Shown: positions 12,534 through 24,581 of the stretch, piece by piece
Position numbering within the stretch: position 1 is the first letter of the stretch
Layout: every line of letters begins with the position of its first letter
DNA from: Clonostachys chloroleuca
Taxonomy: Eukaryota; Ascomycota; Sordariomycetes; Hypocreales; Bionectriaceae
NCBI GenBank assembly: GCA_037952775.1
Contig: JBANAY010000003.1
Span: forward strand, 29,946,001-30,010,000
Length of the DNA: 64,000 bases
Direction: 5' to 3'
Program-made: the position numbers and the translations under genes
Notes under the pieces: model-generated
Seen by the model: only the letters and a program-made list of their open reading frames with translations
Told to the model about the DNA's origin: nothing
Databases searched by the model: none

Positions 12534-14349
12534 ATGACCAAATCGGACGTCAAGATCGAGGAGGGCATCCCTCCAGCTCCGGATCACGCCTCCAACTACG
12601 ATGAGAAAGGAAACGTCGACCGGGCGGGCGCCATCGAGGCCGAGAATGCCGAGCACGCAATGGGAGTGCTCGATGCAGTCCGGGCGTATCCCATGGCTAC
12701 ACTGTGGGCATTCATCATGTCCTGCACCATTGTAAGTCCTTGCCTGTTGCCTACCCAATGGCTGTTCACAGGCTAATTGATACTCTTCAGATCATGGAGT
12801 CCTACTGCGTTTTCCTCATGGGCAATTTCCTTGCCCTGCCCCAGTTCAAGAAGGACTACGGCCTATACGACGAGGCGTCGAAGGAGTGGGTGGTCATTAC
12901 GTCTTGGCAGTCAGCACTTCAAATGGGTGGACCAATCGGTGCCATCATCGGCGTCTGTCTCGCTGGACCCCTCACCAGCCGAATCGGATATCGCTGGGCG
13001 ACCATCAGCGGTCTCATGGCTCTGAATGCCTTCATCTTTGTCTTCTACTTTGCCAACTCTCTCGCGGTCATGTTCGGTGCTCAACTCCTCGAGGGCGTGC
13101 CGTGGGGCATCTTCATCGCCAATGCACCGGCCTACTGCAGTGAAATTGTGCCTATGAGACTGCGAGCCCCTGCCACCCAGATGCTGCAGATGTTCTGGGC
13201 CATTGGAAGTATCATTGTTGGTGGTGTCACCTACCACTACAACGCCATGCCTCACGAAAACGCATACAGGTGTGTACACTGTCGCGTCAAACAAATCAGC
13301 GCTCTTACTAACGAAATATGATTAGAATCCCCATTGCCCTTCAATGGATGTTCCCTACGCCGCTCGCTATCCTCCTCTTCATTGCCCCCGAGTCGCCTTG
13401 GTGGCTAGTCCGAAAGGGACGTCTCGAAGACGCGGCAAAGTCAGTCACTCGCCTGGGACGCAAAGATACGCTCAATGCTGCCGAAAGCGTTGCCATGATT
13501 CGCCGTACCATCGAGCTCGAGAAGAGCGAGAAGGAGCCCGGCTACCTGGAGCTGTTCAGGGGCACTGATCTCTACCGTACCCTGATTGTCTGCGGTGTGT
13601 ACGCGGCGCAGAATCTTACTGGTAACCTCATCGCCAACCAGGCCGTCTACTTCTTCGAGCGTAAGTCCCATCTTCATTCCTGCTATAGGCAAGTGCATGC
13701 GCTGACCAAATCACAGAGGCTGGCATGGACACCAACACCTCGTTCGCCCTGGGTCTCATCACCTCGGCGCTCCAGATGATTTTCGTCATGCTTTCGTGGA
13801 TCCTCACAACGTACCTTGGCCGACGTACCATCTACGTCTGGGGCTCTGGTATCAACGTCATGTTCTTGATCGCTCTTGGTATTGCTGGGTCAGTCGGCCT
13901 GTCCAAGTCTGCGTCTCTGGCGCAAGCGTCATTGGGCCTCATCGTCTCCGTCTTGTTCACCTTGGGACCTGCTCCTGCCTCTTGGGTCATTATTGGAGAG
14001 ACATCGGCCGTTCGTCTTCGACCTTTGACCACCGGTATCGGACGTGGCGCCTACTACGCCGTCAACATTCCTTGTATCTTCCTCTCCAGTTGGATGCTCA
14101 ACCCCACCACTGTAAGGTTCCTTTTAATTCCTTGCAGTGACAAAAGCTAACATTTTACAGGGCGCAAATCTTGGCGGCAAGTGCGGATACGTTTGGGGTG
14201 GAACTGGCTTCTTCTGCTTTGTCATGGCGTACTTCTTCCTCCCTGAGATGAAGGACAGGTCCTACCGTGAGATTGACATTCTCTTCAAGCGCAAGGTTCC
14301 TGCTCGCCAGTGGACAAAGACCGTTGTCGATATCAACGACGATGAGTAG
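12534..14349 (+). CDS. MFS sugar transporter, maltose/alpha-glucoside permease type
   Basis: Five exons (12534-12731, 12791-13269, 13326-13660, 13717-14111, 14161-14349) join in frame to 531 residues, the usual length of fungal sugar porters. Motifs include PESPWWLVRKGR (the PESPR/WL motif after TM6), RIGYRWATISG in the first cytoplasmic loop, GVPWGIF and PMRLRAPATQ around TM4-TM5, GRRTIYVWG after TM8 and VIIGETSAVRLR (the PETKG-adjacent half). The long acidic N-terminus resembles fungal alpha-glucoside:proton symporters (MAL-type), so disaccharide uptake at the plasma membrane is the likely role, though the substrate is not proven. The start at 12534 is in a good context (CACCATGACC); an in-frame ATG at 12507 would add nine residues. 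The next gene downstream on the same strand is a Zn2Cys6 regulator. Confidence 0.92.
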
Positions 14350-15093
14350 ATCAAGGCGCCGATGCAAATACAAGCAACCAAATTAGGTGTAGACAGTGAA
14401 GTGGCTAGAGTAGTTAATAGCACAATGTGTCTAGATGAACAAGACTTTTCAGTTTATTTGGAGATTGAGACAGCCCTGTTCTATTTTAGGAACTGATAGA
14501 TATGAAGAAGTGACGTCAATCCATTAAGTGTCTTGAACCACGCCACAGTAGAGCCACCCAGCAGAGCCTCAATTTAGATCTTACTGACCGCGCTTACGCA
14601 TATTGAAGTGTATTATGGTAGACTACAAATCGAGAAGCCTTCTAGAAGCATATCGGCGTAGTATCCAATTAGCTCCGAGGTGAATGGCATATAGCCAGAC
14701 CCAGCGACTAAGACCAGAGGCCGAGCTTTCAACTGAGCCTCTCTTACATTCATATTAGTATACATCGTCCCAACCCAGCCTTCCTTCGTCCAATGGCAGA
14801 TCAAATATAGGTCCCTCAGCCCCACACTTCATGTTCAGAAAGTGTAGGAACAAGAGTCCGTCACTTGTTGCATGAAACAATTGGACCCGTTCAGTGGGTA
14901 CTTGTGTGCAGCTTCCATGTTTCTTTTCCTCTTTAGTCTCGTATCGTTCTAATGGGCTTAGTTGCACATCATCAACCATCTCGGGCTTACGCAACGGAGT
15001 TAACATTCCTCCAACTCTAATAGCAGAAACTTACCACTCCGCATTCCTAAACCATCAATACGGACCATATTCGATCTCTGCTGGCAGCCTCCC
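14350..15093. other. intergenic region upstream of the Zn2Cys6 regulator
   Basis: No coding signal is seen. It should contain the transporter 3' end and the regulator promoter. Confidence 0.5.
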
Positions 15094-16524
15094 ATGTCAT
15101 CCTTCCAAGTCTTTGATGCCAATGCCGAGAGGCAAAGCCCGACGTTCACGGACTTTACCCACACGTTTGTCCTGACAGATACGGAGCAGACACTCTCCGA
15201 AATTCCCAAGGCTCTAGCTCTCAATATCTCGAGAAAGCGCCGCGTGCATAAGAAATCTAGACGAGGGTGTGAGAACTGTAGAAGGCGGCGGGTAAAGGTA
15301 AGCTCAACAAACTTTCGGCCAGCTCTTGGTCAGCGCAGTGATCCCCTCACGACTTCATCTGACCATGCTGGGTAATAGTGCAATGAAGGCAATCCTTGTG
15401 AGAACTGCACCAGAAGGGGCGACCCTTGTATAGCTTCTGCACCTTTAAATTGCTATGGAGGATCTTGTCTAGCACTCTCGCAGACTCTGCCATATTCAGT
15501 CGCAGAAAATACCATGGTGAACCTGCACCACATGAGACTATTTCACCATTTCGAGTCATCCACTCATAAAACACTTTTAATCGACCCTGATGTATGGAAA
15601 GCCGTACTGCAGCTTTCCTTGAAGTTCGAGTATTTGATGCATACCATCCTTTGCGTGGCTGCTCGGCATCTTTCCTTACTCCAGCCTGGTAGCATTGAGC
15701 ACTCGGCGACGGCGGCTCAGCATTTGTGCCGAGCCTTGTCGCTCTTTCAACATCAGCTATCTACGAACTTTACTTCAACTCATATCGACGCCTTCGTCGC
15801 AACAACGCTATTGCTTTTATATGAAGTGTGGTCCCAACCCGGCCTTCTTCTGTCCGATGACAGCTCTATATCAGCATATGATGCGTCAAAAGACAGTGTT
15901 TTTTCGATCAGCTCAAGCTTGAAGAAGACCTTTCTAGCCAGTGTTCCGCTTATTTCTCAACCATCGCCCTCAATATTCCTTCCGCATCTACAGCATCCTC
16001 CTTTGAGAAAGCTAGCGGTAGCCGCGCAAATAAGCAGACATTCATTGGCCAAATTTCAAGATTTCTTTTCCTACTCTCGGCCACTTAGTCTAGACATGCT
16101 TACTTCGCTGCCGCCTTTTGAAAGAAGCACGTCTGACGCCGTGCTAGATCTGTGGCAGCACCATGTTCATGATTCCTCTTGTCCGATAGAAGGTGGTTAT
16201 GTGCCGACAATCGGTCGACTGTGCCTTATTCTGGCATTTTTACCTGAATCGGGGCAGTCATACCTAGACTTTGATGGAGGATTGCTACTTCCAGATCTAG
16301 CAAGGTGTATTTTTATGTTCCCAGTATCATGTCACGGGTCGTTCGCTTCAATGGTCCAGCAAGGCGATCCGCACGCTCTGCTTGTTTTGTACCACTTCTA
16401 TCGCGCTACAAGGATTCTCCTTTGTTCGAGCGAGTACTGGTGGGCCCATGACCACGCCAGCAGATCTGAAAAATGGCTGGAGAATTATCTCACCCAGTTA
16501 ATAACCAACTTAGATAGGTTCTAA
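15094..16524 (+). CDS. Zn2Cys6 transcription factor, UPC2-like architecture
   Basis: Two exons (15094-15297, 15379-16524) give 449 residues. The intron falls between the second and third cysteines of the zinc cluster. Spliced, the cluster reads C-x2-C-x6-C-x5-C-x2-C-x6-C (about residues 63-89), preceded by a basic KRRVHKKSRRG segment that is typical of sterol-uptake-regulator (UPC2/fungal_trans_2)-like proteins. The remaining region contains LHHMRLFHHFESST and FLMHTILCVAARHL-like helices of the regulatory domain. It probably binds DNA in the nucleus and controls a nearby function. Candidates are the SDR gene 350 bp downstream on the same strand and the sugar transporter upstream; this is inference from position only. 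The ATG at 15094 gives a 62-residue leader before the zinc cluster. Confidence 0.85.
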
Positions 16525-16784
16525 TATAGGAATCAGTATGAGAGCAGCGTATTTGCTCACTACTGTATAACATTTCCACAACCGCGCCAGGATTATCGAG
16601 AAGGAGGGCAACAGAACGGCAATGATGGGACAAATCGTACACCATCATGCATGACCCTAGTCATCACTCTATCCGGCTCGTATCGCTAAAATAAGCCAAG
16701 CACCATCTCTAGATTAACTGGCCCGGATTTACAACCATATAACCGAAGCTATCGTAGCAAACCTTTAATGCAGTACCATAAACA

Positions 16785-16790
16785 TATAAA
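16785..16790 (+). promoter_or_regulatory. TATA box of the SDR gene
   Basis: TATAAA lies 82 bp upstream of the ATG at 16872, followed by a CT-rich tract. Both are usual for fungal core promoters. Confidence 0.5.
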
Positions 16791-16871
16791 TTCCACTTTC
16801 TTCCTCGCTCTCTCAAGTCTGATCTCCTTTTAGAAGCAAGTCTCCCTTGGTCCTCCATTCCTCATTTCGCA

Positions 16872-17985
16872 ATGCCCCTTCTAGCAAGTGTTACCTCCTC
16901 CAACAACAAGATATCTGCCAGCTTCCCTCATGGATTAGTGGCTGTTTTCGTTGGAGGGACCAGTGGCGTCGGCGAGTATACGGTCAAAGCCTTTGCGAAA
17001 TACTCTATCAACTCTCGGGTGTATATTGTCGGGCGCTCTCAAGAGTCTGCTGATCGGATCATCCAAGAATGCAGTCATGTCAGCTCCGGAAGTTCGTTTC
17101 AGTTTATCCAAGCGGATGTAAGTGCTTTACGGGGGGTGGATAGCGTCTGCGATGAACTCAAGAACAAAGAAACCGCAATCAATCTCCTCTTTCTATCGCA
17201 AGGTAGTATGGGTTTCAACAAAAGTAAGATACGTCTTCAAATTTCTCTTGAAGCTGGTATTCTGATCATGCTTAGAATCACTTGATGGCTTGCCTCTGGC
17301 CGGGTCTCTTGCCACGCATTCACGAACTCGCTTCATCGCAAACCTGCTTCCCCTGATTCAACAAGCCGACACTTTACGCCGAGTGGTTAGCGTTGGGGCG
17401 GCAACAGTCGAGGGGCCGGTGGATATGAGCAACTTTTTCGGTGAGGGTTTCCCTTTGACCAAATGGCGGGACCAGTTGTCTTCTATTCAGACACTGCTTC
17501 TTGGAGAATTTTCCCGACTTGCCCCGACTGTCAGCTTCATCCACTCATTACCCGGGATCGTGAAGGGTGGGATCAATCGTGACGCCGAGGGATTTTCCCT
17601 GAAGTTGATTATCCTGATTTCACGATATTTATTCGAGCCTTTTCTGCAGGTACCTCCTGACGAATGCGGCGAGAAACACATCTTCCTGGCCACTAGTGCT
17701 CTCTTTAAACCTGCTCAGAGCAGTGTGGAAGACGCAGGTGTTCTTGTTCCTGGGGGTGAGGGAGCGATGATTGGAACCGACGGAGAGACAGGCAGTGGAG
17801 CGTACTCGATTGATCATCATCTTCGCCCGCTGCCAGCCAAGGCCGTTGAGATGGTAGCTCAGCTTCGGAGTAACGGTACCCAAAGTAGCATTTGGGAATA
17901 CGTATCGAAGGATTTCAAACGGCTCACAGGTACAGGATTGCCAGAGACAGCAAAAGGTTCGGCTGAGCTTAAGTCTTATGTCTAA
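16872..17985 (+). CDS. short-chain dehydrogenase/reductase (fungal, unassigned substrate)
   Basis: Two exons (16872-17223, 17276-17985) code for 353 residues. The Rossmann motif is GGTSGVGEYT near residue 32, followed by YIVGRSQESADRII, an acidic ADVS site, and LLFLSQG in place of the usual NNAG. After the intron comes a HSRTRFIANLLPLIQ block. This variant (GGTSGIGE...LSQG) is common among fungal reductases found near secondary-metabolism genes. A classical YxxxK catalytic pair is not obvious; the aligned region reads THSRTR, so catalysis may be atypical. The C-terminus has WEYVSKDFKRLTG. The gene lies downstream of the Zn2Cys6 regulator in the same orientation, so co-regulation is plausible. 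Confidence 0.82.
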
Positions 17986-17989
17986 ATAT

Positions 17990-18470
17990 CACCCTGGAAT
18001 AGTATTTTGTAAAAATAAGTATTTGAGGAAATTGAAATATAAATAAAAGGTGCAAATTATCCTATAAAATAATCTTACCAAAGGCTACCTCTATTCTTCG
18101 ACCTAATTAATAATTATGTAATCGGAGCTTAGTCTGAGCTTTAATCAAGCCTTATCGAAGGCTGACTAAGCTACTGCTATATTTGACATTATGTGAATTT
18201 TCCCTATGCTTGAGTCGGTGCTTCGAGGAAGTGGCCCTGCAAAGGAGAGATGAAATTACTTGGTAAGATCACAAATTAAGATAAGCTATAATTATCTACC
18301 GCTTGCCTTTCTCATCAGTTCTGAGTACCAAAATTTCACTGCCTTTGCCGTTTCATCGGGCATTACTCTCCTTCTACCTCCTGCACGTCGGGTGGCCACT
18401 AGCTTCCTTGCCCGCCTGGCTTTGCTCTGCAGCAAAAGTCACAGATGGAGACCAATGTGAGCTCTTTCAA
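17990..18470. other. AT-rich spacer with degraded sequence
   Basis: The first 200 bp are distinctly AT-rich with runs of TA dinucleotides, as expected after RIP. No gene is seen before the transporter relic that follows. Confidence 0.4.
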
Positions 18471-18474
18471 GGGA

Positions 18475-18655
18475 CAGTCTCCTCGAACATCCATGCTCGC
18501 TATGTAGTACATCATTGGCGCGGTAGGCACGGCCATGCCGGACAATGTCGTCGCCATCCGCGGCATGATCGCCGTCATCTGCTTCTAGGGATTCTTATTT
18601 GCTACAACCTGGCGCCCAGCAGCTTGGCATTGTTGGCGAGGTGTTTACCTAGAGT
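18475..18655 (+). pseudogene. relic of an MFS sugar (monosaccharide) transporter
   Basis: One frame reads YIIGAVGTAMPDN and AIRGMIAVICF, a stop, then GFLFATTWRPAAW, followed after a two-base shift by IVGEVF. This is the TM10 region plus the WxxxGE signature before the conserved PLRIR loop of fungal hexose transporters. TAG stops occur just before YIIGAV and after ICF, where relatives have Gln or Trp/Tyr, so C-to-T or G-to-A change is likely. Only about 55 codons survive, and AT-rich DNA follows directly. There is no function. Confidence 0.7.
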
Positions 18656-18911
18656 ATTTAACTAATTATTTACTAGAATATTATAAATATATTTATTATA
18701 TTAGGATACAGATGATACAGGCCAGAAAGGCGCTATCAAACTTTGCCCGACAGCAAACTGGCGAGAACAAAGGCCTACAATAAGACAGCTAAATAAGCCA
18801 ATCAATGCATGGAAGAAATCCAGAGTAAAATAAATTTCATATATAATCTTGTCACACGTCTCCTGCATTGCAATGAATCTGATATCTGGGATTCACAGAT
18901 TATGAACTCCC
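18656..18911. other. AT-rich spacer
   Basis: The sequence around 18,660-18,720 is nearly pure A/T with ATTATAAATATATT-like runs. It separates the transporter relic from the 3' end of the GTPase gene. Confidence 0.45.
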
Positions 18912-21900
18912 TCATAACTCTAAGGCCTCGATATTCTCTTTCAATGTTTTCAACTTCCGTTCAAACTCACTTAAGACACTGTTCTGTAGTCTGTCTGTGT
19001 TGCTGCATCTCTGTCTCGCGGATTTGAGGGCCATTTTCACGTTTTTCTCGAGCGTGATAAAGACTGGTTCAACATCTCCCTTGAGTCTGAGCTTTGTCTC
19101 TGCAACGACAGAATTTACGTCGTTGGATACCGCAATAATTATGTTTGGAAACAATATGCCTCCTGTGATATGCCCTCTCACGGCAGCCTTTTGACGGGCG
19201 GCCATGCCGGTACCTAGAGAAGTTGATTAAATTAGCTTACGCGACTTGAAAGAATAGCACTGCTCCCTCTTCTAGGGCTGCAAAACTTAATGAAATGGAA
19301 ATCATGGATTTGACTCACCCATTTGAGAGTTTGCTAGTCGGTATGCGGGGGTCATTTCGTTAACCACATAAGAAGATGCACTAGAATCAGATGCTCGCCT
19401 TCTTATAACTCTGATTGATTCAGGTTAAAACAAACTTCCGGGTTATTTGACAACGAAATAGCTTACTCAATATCCCTGATGAAGGTTCTTTCCACCAATT
19501 CCAGTTTGTACTTCAAACTGCTGATGGCCAATTCAATTTCGCCAACTAACAATAACACTTGTTCCGGCCTCATGCATTCTTAATGAAATCCTAAGTTAGC
19601 TATAATATTGAAAAAGAGTTATGTGACATCGTTACCTTTGATGGAATCCGTCAAGCTTCTCAGATCATCGATCCAGTCATCTCTCAGCGACGCAAAGATG
19701 ACGGAAATCTCGTCAATAACGAGCTCCCAGGGGTATTCTAATTCAAGCCTCATTTTCCAGATGATTTCTGCGTTCCAATCAACCCGATCAAGATTTGCGG
19801 TCGCATGAAGCCCGGAATGCACACACCAAGCATTGTACTGAGCTAAGATTCCTTAAGTTAGCTGTGCTTGCAAATCTAGGGTTAGGATGCTCTATGGGGA
19901 GGATATATTACTCCAGTGCCACTATTTCCAAGTCAGTACACGATGATATAGTCTTTGAAAGTAGAACCGAGAAAAAAACATACCCTTTCCCACACAGCCG
20001 CTTTGCTTTTAGCAGCAGACTCCCAGTTGAGTCCTCTTTGGTCTGTACGGAGGCTCATGAGTCCAGTCTTCGAGAAATATCAGCACTAATCCCAACTTAC
20101 CCAGGAAGCTAGTCAGCTGTTCTTGGAAGCACTCTAGGAACTTCTTCCCCATTTCAGAAACACGTGATGGAAGCTACTCATCCAGTTAATGGCTATGGTC
20201 AAAATTCGATAGAAAGGAGAGGCTATAGACAAACATTGAATGCGATGCGCAACAGAGCCTGCTCTATGGGCTCATACGACTGATCGGCTTGTATCGCGAC
20301 ATGACTATGAAGGCTGCTTGCCCAAAGGATCAGGGAGTTCAGACGCCCAGCTAGTTCACATTGCAGAACTTGTCTAGCATGTCGCAATTGCGCGTCTGCT
20401 GTAATGCTGTGACAAAACTGGCGCACAGCTGGAATCCCACTGTCTTGGACAAATTCTGTCTTACCTTTTCTGGAATACTTCTCGTAGGTGGTGTTTGATA
20501 CGCAGAACACGTTCAACTGGCCTTGTGGCACGTCCAACTCTGAGGAATAAGCGCGTTGCAGGCCTTCTTTGACGTGGGCATTTCGTGCTTTGACGAAAAC
20601 GAACTTGAGCCTACAAGAGGGAGCAAATATAGTCAGCAATGCAGAAGGAGGGTTGGTTTGGACCTTTGAAATACGATTACCTTTCCTTTGCCTCCTTTTT
20701 ACGTGGTCTATCCCCTGCGATCTTGGCCGAGGCGACTTCACCCTCGAGTTGTGAAACCTCGTCGTTGGATAAGCGCTTTCCTGGGCCACAGAATTCTGTT
20801 CTGGCCGTATTCAGATTGATATCCTAAGAGAAGAACAAAAAGACGAATTAGTATCAGCAGTCATCGACCAAGCGCCCAGAATATAACTGTACCTCAGACA
20901 TGGTACAAACAACCGCAACCCGGAGGTGTTTACCGCCCGATTGTTCCCATTCCATAGGCATGTGTCGAGAGAGAACGTGATAGAGCGAAGATTTGACCGA
21001 TTGATTCGTGATGGCCCGTGCTATCTTCGAAACAATGAAGATGTTGTCGCACTGTAAGAGATACTTCTGTGTTGCTCGAACTCGTGCCAAGTTTGTATCT
21101 TGCAAGCCTATGGACAAAGGTCAGCCAGTTAAATATGTCATCAGCTAAGAGCGACTGGTGGTATTACCTGGCAAGTCGGCCAGAATCATTCCCGTCTTTA
21201 AAACTTGTGAGTCGATGTAGACACTAGTTACGTTGGTTAGCCAGAATAGCAATACGAGAATGAGAAGATGCCTACAGACCGAATTATCTTGGTGAACGGC
21301 CAGTATCTATCCTGCATGAAGATTCTTGTCTTATCGCAGCATTCGTCTGCTGTTGACGCCGTAGACTTCCAAACACCAGAATCCGCACCTGCAGGCCACT
21401 GAATCTCGTCAGCCCACTTGCAGAGTTGGGTTTTGATGCGTTCATAAGCCCCTTCATCCTGGTTCTGGAGGTACGACTTGGAAAGCTGTCTCCTATCCCC
21501 GAATGCGGCTTGGAGGGCAGACCACGCTTGCTCGGATTCTCTCTGTATCCGAGTATAATCTTTCGGAGAGAGGCTAGCGGACTCGAGAATGGGCAGATAT
21601 AGTTGCCTATAGCTCCAAAGAAGCTCGGAAATATTCTCTTCTATGCCCGTGCTGGACAGATACTCAGCTTCGATAGTGATGGGTGCAGTATCTTCGGGTC
21701 TTTTCTGCCGGTACTCGGTGACGACTGAGGTGCAAGCCGAGCCAATATCCCCCTGCCCCACGGTTAGTTAGCCTTGAAAAATTCCAGAAGAATAGGGCAA
21801 TAAGAGGAAGAAGCCTACTGTTTGGGCAATACCAGGGCAGTGTAGCAATGAATTAATAAGACTGCTCTTGCCTACCAAGTGCATGTTAGCTTTGCCGAAC

Positions 21901-22920
21901 CTTGGGTAACTGTCATACAGCCGTACCTTCACCGGAGTCGCCTAAGATGGCTACGTGTCTGGCCTCGATACCCTGAAGCGATCGCACGTCTTTTATTTGT
22001 CCTAGAATTCTCTTGGCACTATCATCTAAAGGGAGAGTGCTGCCCAGGGCCTCTGTGGCCTCTTCGGCTATCCTGGCGATTTCAAAGCCTGTTTGAATTG
22101 ACTCTCGAACTTCTGGACTATAGAACTTGCAGTCCGGCATGCCTTCCTGCAATACGTCGTATGGGGTAATAGTTTTAGCACCGGAAGTAGAACCAGCTGC
22201 ATGAGCAGCTTCAGATAGACTTTCGTGAGGATTATTTTGTGTCTCAGCTGCTACCTCAGCAGGTGGAGCTGCGTTCAGAATTTGCCATATCTCTTGAGGT
22301 GCCGTTGATGATACGGATAGACTTTCCATCTGACCCTCCAGGCTTGTAGTGTTTGGTGAAGCGGCTCTCGACCTTGGCGGTATCTCTTCGATTTTCTTAA
22401 CAGGCGGTGGGGATGAGGATGAAAGGTTCAGCGGTACTGAAGAGGATGGCGACGAGTGATGATGCGATAGAATCCCACTGTTTGAAGGTGTCGAAGCCAA
22501 CAAGTCGCGCTGGTGTGGCACCGCTGGCATACCGAAAGTATAAGAGGCTGAAGAGCCAAATACGAATCCAGTATGTTCATTTCTGCCCATAGGCGGAGCG
22601 GTTTTGGCGGCGTGGTGCGCAAGGGAATCTTTGGGTGGAAGAGCATGATCTAGAGATCTATCGGGAGTAGCATTATTTGGTGACGAAGGAGATTGCCCAG
22701 AGGCAGTTCTCCCACGGTCGCCAAGTGAATTTGGTGCAAAGGGATTCCGTATATTGTCGAACATCCCAGGCGGCCCATCAGTATTTTCTTGTCCTTGCCC
22801 GAAATCAAAATTGAACTCTGAAGGCGGATCGGTTGATGAAGTGACACTACCGGCGTTGAATTTGAAGTTTTCTGGCGGCGTTGCATTGCCAGGCGATTGG
22901 CCGAAGTTCCAAGACGACAT
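18912..22920 (-). CDS. large P-loop GTPase, dynamin/SLIP-GC-like, 13 exons
   Basis: I assembled 13 exons with matching phases at every junction: 21927-22920, 21819-21871, 21280-21752, 21168-21223, 20893-21107, 20681-20823, 20235-20610, 20101-20173, 19984-20042, 19636-19837, 19467-19578, 19319-19410, 18912-19213. The product is 1049 residues. Residues 1 to about 230 are Ser/Pro-rich with FG-like spots; a helical stretch leads to the Walker A motif GDSGEGKS (326-333), split by intron 1. GSACTSVVTEYR follows, then a switch II-type DLPG (near residue 525) and SKIARAITNQSVKSSLY. The rest is largely helical and ends in a Lys/Glu-rich coiled-coil-like tail (MTPAYRLANSQMGTGMAAR before it). Fungal relatives are annotated as SLIP-GC-like nuclear GTPases; the role is unknown. 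A clear G4 N/TKxD motif was not found. It is flanked by a HET relic and an AAA+ relic. Confidence 0.85.
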
Positions 22921-23019
22921 GTTGGAGTCTGAGCTGACCGTATCGAAAAAAATCATCGAGGGGGAGCCCAAGAACGTCGGGGAGCTGCGAAGATGGTTCG
23001 AAATACATATACAACACAT

Positions 23020-23660
23020 GTCTCACCCCCGAATCTGCACGACGGGGGCGAAGCAGAGGGTTCTCGTCCAATCATGGCAAAGCCTCAGTCGCTGCAATGC
23101 TACGCTAGCTGCAGACAAATATGCAGTTGGTTCAACAGGTTGCACATTTGGCTCCTGATTACGCACGAGAAGTACCAAAAAAGGATGGTTTAAGTTTCAG
23201 GCAGCCGAGGGGGAAAGTTTGGGATACCTTGGGATCCCCCGACATTCTTGGGGGCGGCATTACGAACATTTTGGAGACTTCCTCCCTGTACGAACGCCCT
23301 TCTGGTGAAGAATGGGCAACCAAGGCCTAACCAACACCCTTTCAGATTAAATTCCGCTTAAGATCTAATTTACTTTTTCGATTTGACTTTGTTTATTTAG
23401 TTATTAATATATCAGTTTGCACAACAGGATTAAGTAGACGGACTTTAGCAAAGAGCTGTGGTCGGTGTGTGACTTAATCGGCCATCACCTTGTAAGGCGT
23501 TTGTTACATCCAAGATGACTCTCAGGCCTGTGGTGCTTCGCTGCAATTTATTTGGATCAAGATTTGCGATAAAGTTCTCTTCGCTCATAGATTTGGAATC
23601 CAAGTCTAATCTCACCACATGACTATTTCGCTCTGTTTAAATCTGCCTCACGATGGCTGA
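23020..23660. other. upstream region of the GTPase gene
   Basis: No gene is recognised. Short frames continue upstream of the chosen GTPase start (an in-frame ATG lies at 23019), but they lack coding character. An AT-rich patch lies near 23,340-23,410. Confidence 0.4.
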
Positions 23661-24451
23661 GGGATACTTGCATCGCGGCGTTCTAGCACTTCCCAAAAGC
23701 TTTTATACGAGCCCTCGGGTTGTAATTCAGTCCTGTCATGATCATTACTAGAGTATCCCAAGACATAGTGCTCTTCCTGTACCCAACGTGAATGTGCGTG
23801 GAGGCATCATTGGCAGCCGAAGCTACCTTCTGCTAGATCCAGACTCTTGTAAACCATGGCTGAAGATAGAATTCGCCCAGTCTTGTCAACTCCTGGGGCA
23901 CAATTGTCAATTCAAAAAGATCGTCTTGGATTTTCCTTAGCCGCATTGGGCCTGCCTCAAAAAGTCCGACTGTCGAATCTAGCCGTAGCATACTCGGTTC
24001 GCAATGTCTGAGAAAAATTCGCTTCAGCTTGTTCAACGCGTTGAAATCGATTTCACCGTCACCTAATATTGAAGGCTGCCCCGTCCGTATGAATAAATTT
24101 TCGGCTTTTGATTAAATTGCTCTCATCCTCATACTTGCTTGGGCTTCTCGCCGAAATCTTGCTGGTTAATGCAAATTGCATCGGCCCATATGGTAACAGA
24201 TTAGTCCGGCTTCCGAGCCGCGCGAAGAGCATCATGCAATACCTTAGTGGTTCCAACTAAGCACCATCGCAGGCCATATAAAATGGTGGCTCTGGGTTGC
24301 CCCAAGTGTCGGACAGTGCCCAGTACGGAGGTGGTTGAACTAGAGAGATGTTTCGCAGTGCGGATTGAAGTGCGTCGTTTTCACTTCCTGGATGTATCTC
24401 CAACAGGCAAAACGAGTCCCTTTCCAACCTCTCATCAGATGGAAGCCTCAA
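23660..24451 (-). pseudogene. HET-domain (heterokaryon incompatibility) gene relic
   Basis: The three minus-strand frames together read like a HET domain in order. These are FCLLEIHPGSEND and PPYWALSDTWGNPEPP with ACDGA, then in another frame TKVLHDALRAARKPD, stop, TIWADAICINQQD, and finally LQPWFTRVWI, stop, QKVASAANDAS. These match the conserved ALSYxWG, WIDAICINQxD and RVWxxQE blocks. At least two frameshifts and several stops interrupt it, so it cannot make a normal protein. In living genes the domain triggers cell death after fusion of unlike strains. It is next to the GTPase and AAA+ genes. Confidence 0.8.
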
Positions 24452-24581
24452 ACCTTTTAGCTTCTAGTGGCTTGGTTGGAGAGGGGGAGCGTTCGGAAAG
24501 TTGCTTGGTGGCGACGGGCGGCTGGGTGGATGGCCGCTCGCTTGAGTCCCTACAATCTAGTTAAATAAATGAGTTTAGTGA

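Noticed and set aside
12192..12758. 188-codon minus-strand frame at the transporter promoter
   Set aside because: It overlaps the transporter's first exon, and its content has no family signature.
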